NCBI GenBank assembly: GCA_013420905.1
Contig: JAAXNY010000009.1
Span: forward strand, 2,790,001-2,854,000
DNA from: Collybia mongolica
Taxonomy: Eukaryota > Basidiomycota > Agaricomycetes > Agaricales > Clitocybaceae
Length of the DNA stretch: 64,000 nucleotides
Direction of reading: 5' to 3'
A model generated the notes under the pieces. The model was not told the origin of the DNA, did not search any database, and saw only the letters and a list, made by a program, of their open reading frames with translations. Below, one piece after another: positions 60,057-64,000 of this stretch. The translations under genes were made by a program, and so were the position numbers. Position 1 is the first letter of the stretch; every line of letters begins with the position of its first letter.

Positions 60057-62494
60057 TCACGGCACGTAGATCCGCGAAAACCCCTCGACGCCCCGGCGGC
60101 AGCACGGGCAGCGGTGCGTGCTCGCCGCGCTCTGCGCCGCCAACGCTTCTCGGCACGCGTCGCACATCGCTAGACATCTATCGCGGGGGGGATTAGCATG
60201 CGCGCAAAGCAAAGCGTCGCGTCCAAAAGCCCAACGCACCGGCACGGCCAGCAAATAACCTCCCTCCCCTCCATCATGCACACCACGCACCGGTCCCTCT
60301 CCCTCTCCCTTTCCTCACGCTCCCTCTCCTCCTGCTCCCCCCTCTCCCAGCGCAACACCCCCGCCTTGCGCCGCCCCTCGATCCACCCATCCACATGCCT
60401 CGCCTCTTCCCCACCCCCGAGTCCAGGCTCGTGCGTGTCCTCTCCCCGCCAGCGCCTCCGCGTGACCACCCCCCCTCCCGGCGCCTGCCCACCTCCAAAT
60501 AACCTTGCAAGCACAAGCCGGCCCTCCTCGCGTACCGCCCCGGGCCCATCCCCGCCCTCACCCCGCCCCTCCTCGCGCTCACGCGGCGCACCAAAGATCA
60601 GCTCCCCAAGCAGCCTTAGCGCCTCTTTCCGCCCGTCCCACTCCACGGCGTCTTCCTCCTCTTCGCTACCTTCATCTTCGTCTGCGTCCGCAGCGCTGTA
60701 ATCCCCGTCTGCCCCGTCTTCGTCGTCGGACAAGTCGCCTCTCAGGAATCGCTGGTACAGCAGCTCTTCCCTCCACTCTTGTTCATCCACCGTCTCTTCC
60801 TCTACCTCCTCTTCACTTTCCTCCCGCCCTGCATCCCTCACAGCCCCCTTCCCAACCCACACCAAGCCCCACACGAGGCGCGATACCCCCTTCACCCCGC
60901 GCACCACACCCTTCCCCACCGCAACAAAGAACCGCACCCACATCTGCAGCCTCGCCACCACCCGCCGCGCCCCAAATGCATCCTCCGCCCACCCAAGTGG
61001 AGAGGCGGTGTTCTGGGCATGTGCGAGTGCAGGCGTGCGCGCCATGCGCACCTCGTTGGCGAACCCAAACGGTCGTTGCTGGTCTAGTCGTCCCTCAATG
61101 GAAAGCGCGTGGCGCTCGCGGACGCCGAGGTACACGCCGCCGACCTCGTTGCGCCATCCGCCGCCGCGTCCACGCGAGCCGCCGCCCTCGAGGCTGCGTA
61201 GCCCCGCGCGGAGGAGGACGACGCCAAAGTCCTCGTCGTACGGCAGGCGCGAGAAGAGGCTAGGCCTGCCTGAGCCAGTGTCCGCGTCCGTGTCCATTTC
61301 GAAAGGTAAGTGTGAGGAAGTGTGGTGCGGGTCGGTGTAAGAGTGCTGTCGCCTGCGGGGGCGGGTGCGGAAAGCTGCGGCGTCGGTGTGGACGAGGAAG
61401 CGTGCGAGGCGGTCGAGGGCGGTAGAGAGGGCGATGGAGAGGATGAGGAGTGTCTCGAATGTGTTGGGGATGTAGTTGAGCGCGGGTAGCGATGGGTGGG
61501 CGATCCCTGCTGGCTGTGCGGGGCGGGCGGGGGGCGGGTCGGGGAGGGTCGGTGTTGGGGCGAGCGGGGTGACGCGTTTAGGGGCGAAGAGGTAGGAGAA
61601 GAGGGTGGTGTGGAAGTGGGCGAGGGAGAGGAGGGAGGCGAGGGCGGTGGGGAGGAGGCGGTGGTTTGAGTAGCGTTTTGAGATGGAGAGGAGGTGGAGG
61701 AGGGTGAGTTGGAGGAGGGGGATGGTGATGATGATGGCGGCGTGCTTGTCTGGTCGGGAGGGGGACTGGTGCTTGACGGGTGAGGCGTAGCTGTGTAGTA
61801 GGATCGCGTAGCCGACCTGATTGTGTGTGAATTATAAGCGAGATTAGATTACAGTGGAACGCACCAGGTTGAATGGAGAGGTGTTCATGCTCTCGCTTGC
61901 ACCCATGCCCATCAGCGGGCCATGCAGACCTCGCCCATCGAGTGCACGAATGAAAGCTTCGACACAAAAGGCGGCGCAAATGGCGCAGAACGTGAGCCAG
62001 CAGACCTCCTGCGTCTCGTGGCGGGCTAGCCAGACCACGAGGGGCGGGGCGACGGAGACAGGGACAGCAGTGAGGACGATGAGGAGCCAGAGCACGAGGG
62101 CCTTTGAGAGGAGGTAGAGTGTGGGGAGGTGGAGGGCGAGGCGGGTGAGGGTGTGGGTGAGGTCGAGGGGGAGGATGCGGAGCGACCTGCGGCGGGGGCG
62201 GGAGCGAGGGTGGGTGCGGTGTGGCGGGGAGCGGGTGGCGTGGATGGGGTTGGGGACGACAGTGTGCTTGATGCGGTGGAGGACGAGGGCGAGGAGGAGC
62301 AGGCCGAGCATGTAGCCTGACGTGAAGAATGCCAAGGGGTGCGGTGTGGTTGGAGGGCTGGGAGGAGTGGGAGCGAGGGCACGTGTGGGGGTGCCACTGC
62401 GCTTGGAGAAGGAGAAGAGAGAGGGGAGGATCGCATCGATTATGGACGAAAGGTTCGACGGCCGCGAGGGAATCGACGAGTTGAGTGAGTCCAT
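60057..62494 (-). CDS. Multi-pass membrane RING ubiquitin ligase (Asi1/Asi3-like)
   Basis: Exons 62494-61865, 61816-60240 and 60177-60057 join in phase to give 775 aa. The N-terminal half has about five to seven hydrophobic segments (for example LAFFTSGYMLGLLLLALVL and VLWLLIVLTAVPVSVAPPLV). A highly acidic region (EESEEEVEEE and DEDEGSEEEED, about residues 530-600) follows. The C-terminal RING-type motif has CVVCMMEGREVICWPCRC, then MCDACREAL and HRCPCCRR; its third exon supplies the last cysteines. Yeast Asi1 and Asi3 share the plan of many TM helices plus a C-terminal RING and act in inner nuclear membrane degradation. Homology by plan is inferred. The GC-rich exon 2 produces long antisense frames. 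Confidence 0.8.
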
Positions 62495-62945
62495 CGTGGT
62501 TGCGTGGCTGAAGAACAGCTTTGATATCTTAGGGATCGATGACGTGCATCCGGCTATTACCCAGGCACGCGGTCACATGATTCAAGTCACCGCGCATATA
62601 CACACCCACCTCTACGTCTACTGCCACTTGGGGACTGATAGCGCTACCTTGATGAGCGTCTGCACTACCTAAGACTCCAAACCACACATATCGTGATATC
62701 CCTGCCACCACTGGTTCCGAACCATCGACGACAGCTTTAGGTTTTTCACAACACTGCTAGACAAACACAAGCTTTAATCGTAACGAACATTTTCAAAGTC
62801 CACAATCGGACGTGCTACAACTACAGCGGACCCTTTGGCAATAAATCGAAATCAACGGGTTCTTCCCGTTGTGACATATACACTGCATATAACGGGCTTC
62901 CAAATCTACTCCAGTCCGGCTAACCAATTCGTTCCTCGCCCTACG
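62495..62945. other. Spacer between the RING gene and the monooxygenase
   Basis: 451 bp between two minus-strand genes. It holds the RING gene promoter and the 3' end of the monooxygenase. Nothing else is seen. Confidence 0.55.
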
Positions 62946-64000
62946 CTAGATTCCCACTGGGCCTATTCCCATACTCCTATCAATCGTACCCGCCTTGTTC
63001 AGCACATGCAAAGCCTTCCTCCGCCCCAACAACGGTGAATCATCATGATCGCGTATATAATACGACCAGTCCGCCGTCAGGTCCATCTCCGTCTGCGAGA
63101 ACCCGTTCCCAAGCCACGCAAACCGGTTCCCCTTATACGGAATCACCCAATCCTCGTAACGCGGCTCTGCCACCGCCTCGAGGTAGTGAAGAGTACTCCC
63201 TGGCCACAGCGCAGTCACCTTGCCTGTCACGCTGTTCGATTTGTACCACGATCTGCAGCTGTGCTCCCACACTGTGTCCTTCATGAACCGGTCCTTGTGC
63301 GCAACAAAGTCCTCCACAGCCTCGCGTTTCGGTGTGAAGCTCCGGATGTTCTCCGTCTGCCATCGGTTTGCGAGCTTGAGGATATAATCAAGCTGTGCCT
63401 CTGGGGTACTGTCAGCGTTGAATATTGTCAAATTTGTAATTATTCTCACCTATGAAACACAACACAGGCCCGTTTCCAATCGGACTATTAGGCCCCGAAA
63501 TCACAAAATAATTCGGGAACCCCGCCACCGCGAATCCTAAATACGACTTTGCCTCCTCTGCCCACTCCTGTTTCATACTCCTCCCTTCCTCACCCACAAT
63601 CGGAAACGCAGGCATATAAGACGTATCGAACCCCGTCGCGCATATCAGCACATCCAACTCATGCTCCCTCCCATCCGCCCCACTCACACACCCACGCTCC
63701 GTCACACGTGCAATCTCACCATACACGACCTCAACATTCTCCTTGCCCAGGGCCTCCAGGTACCCCACACCCGGCGTGATCCGTCGGCACCCCACACCAA
63801 ACGTCGGGATAAGCGACGGAGCAAGCGCCTCCGCGCGCCCCTGCAGTTTCTCCTGCATCTGCTGCGTCATCACGTCGAACGTCGCAGCCTGCAGTGCCGA
63901 GTCTGCGAGGAACATCGGGAACAATCCGTTGATCGTATTCTCCTGCTGCTTGCGGTAGGCGAGGTGCGCGGCGGGGTCCGTCGCGAACGTCGCAAGCTCC
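62946..64000 (-). CDS. FAD/NADPH flavin monooxygenase, N-terminus beyond the window
   Basis: C-terminal 335 or so residues of a flavin-dependent monooxygenase of the FMO/Baeyer-Villiger type. Exons 64000-63450 and 63400-62946 are separated by a 49-nt intron. The acceptor is the AG at 63402-63401; the AG a few bases earlier would break the frame. Landmarks are VLICATGFDTSYMP (the conserved ATG motif of the family), FPNYFVISGPNSPIGNGPVL, and WPGSTLHYL near the end. The FAD-binding GxGxxG lies outside the window. The substrate is unknown; relatives act in secondary metabolism or hydroxylation, but no cluster is visible here. Confidence 0.88.

Noticed and set aside
60198..61263. Plus-strand ORFs of 167 and 252 aa opposite the RING gene
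   Set aside because: They are Pro/Ser/Arg-rich antisense frames caused by GC-rich codon use. The minus strand splices in phase into a TM-RING protein.

Overview
This is a nuclear genome segment from a basidiomycete fungus, most likely an Agaricomycete. The genes carry many short introns (mostly 46-60 nt, GT-AG). The gene content fits: a complete fungal UPF1, UTP21, SAR1, PIG-M and GMF, several F-box/leucine-rich proteins with the 'VCxxWRxI...TPxLW' N-terminus that is expanded in Agaricomycetes, paired ABCC transporters, and Ser/Thr-rich single-pass wall proteins. There are no operons, Shine-Dalgarno sites or CRISPR arrays. I rebuilt exon structures by hand from splice sites and frame continuity. 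For the housekeeping genes every exon joins in phase.

Left half (1-20 kb). An ABCC-type transporter runs leftward off the window edge. It is followed by SRP receptor beta (6.4-7.4 kb), an F-box/LRR gene (7.8-9.5 kb) and a broken MFS transporter (9.7-11.5 kb, minus strand). After 2.2 kb without a supported gene come a 708-aa glycosylated membrane protein, glia maturation factor, GPI mannosyltransferase I (PIG-M) and SAR1. Three of these genes (SRPRB, PIG-M, SAR1) act at the ER or early secretory pathway.

Middle (21-36 kb). A second, paralogous ABCC transporter is read rightward. Its 3' end runs into a 1.6-kb tract almost free of CpG and then a roughly 1-kb repeat element with clusters of TGTCCGGAC. 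Then come an intact MFS transporter and a convergent F-box/LRR gene. These two are paralogues of the left-hand MFS/F-box pair, in mirror orientation. The window therefore holds an old inverted duplication of a convergent MFS-F-box pair plus an ABCC gene. One MFS copy is decayed and the other is intact.

Right half (36-64 kb). Here lie a small Pro/Ser-rich protein, a probable tiny single-pass membrane protein whose end overlaps that of a secreted Ser/Thr/Asn-rich protein, UTP21 (ribosome biogenesis), UPF1 (nonsense-mediated decay), a conserved but unnamed protein, a mucin-like single-pass protein with a C-terminal PPxY, a four-TM protein, a third F-box/LRR gene, a multi-TM RING protein resembling Asi1/Asi3, and a flavin monooxygenase cut by the right edge.

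I see no wholly new multi-gene system. The best leads are the inverted MFS-F-box-ABCC duplication, the CpG desert with its neighbouring TCCGGA element, the SQ-rich tail of UPF1, the membrane RING ligase, and the overlapping microprotein.
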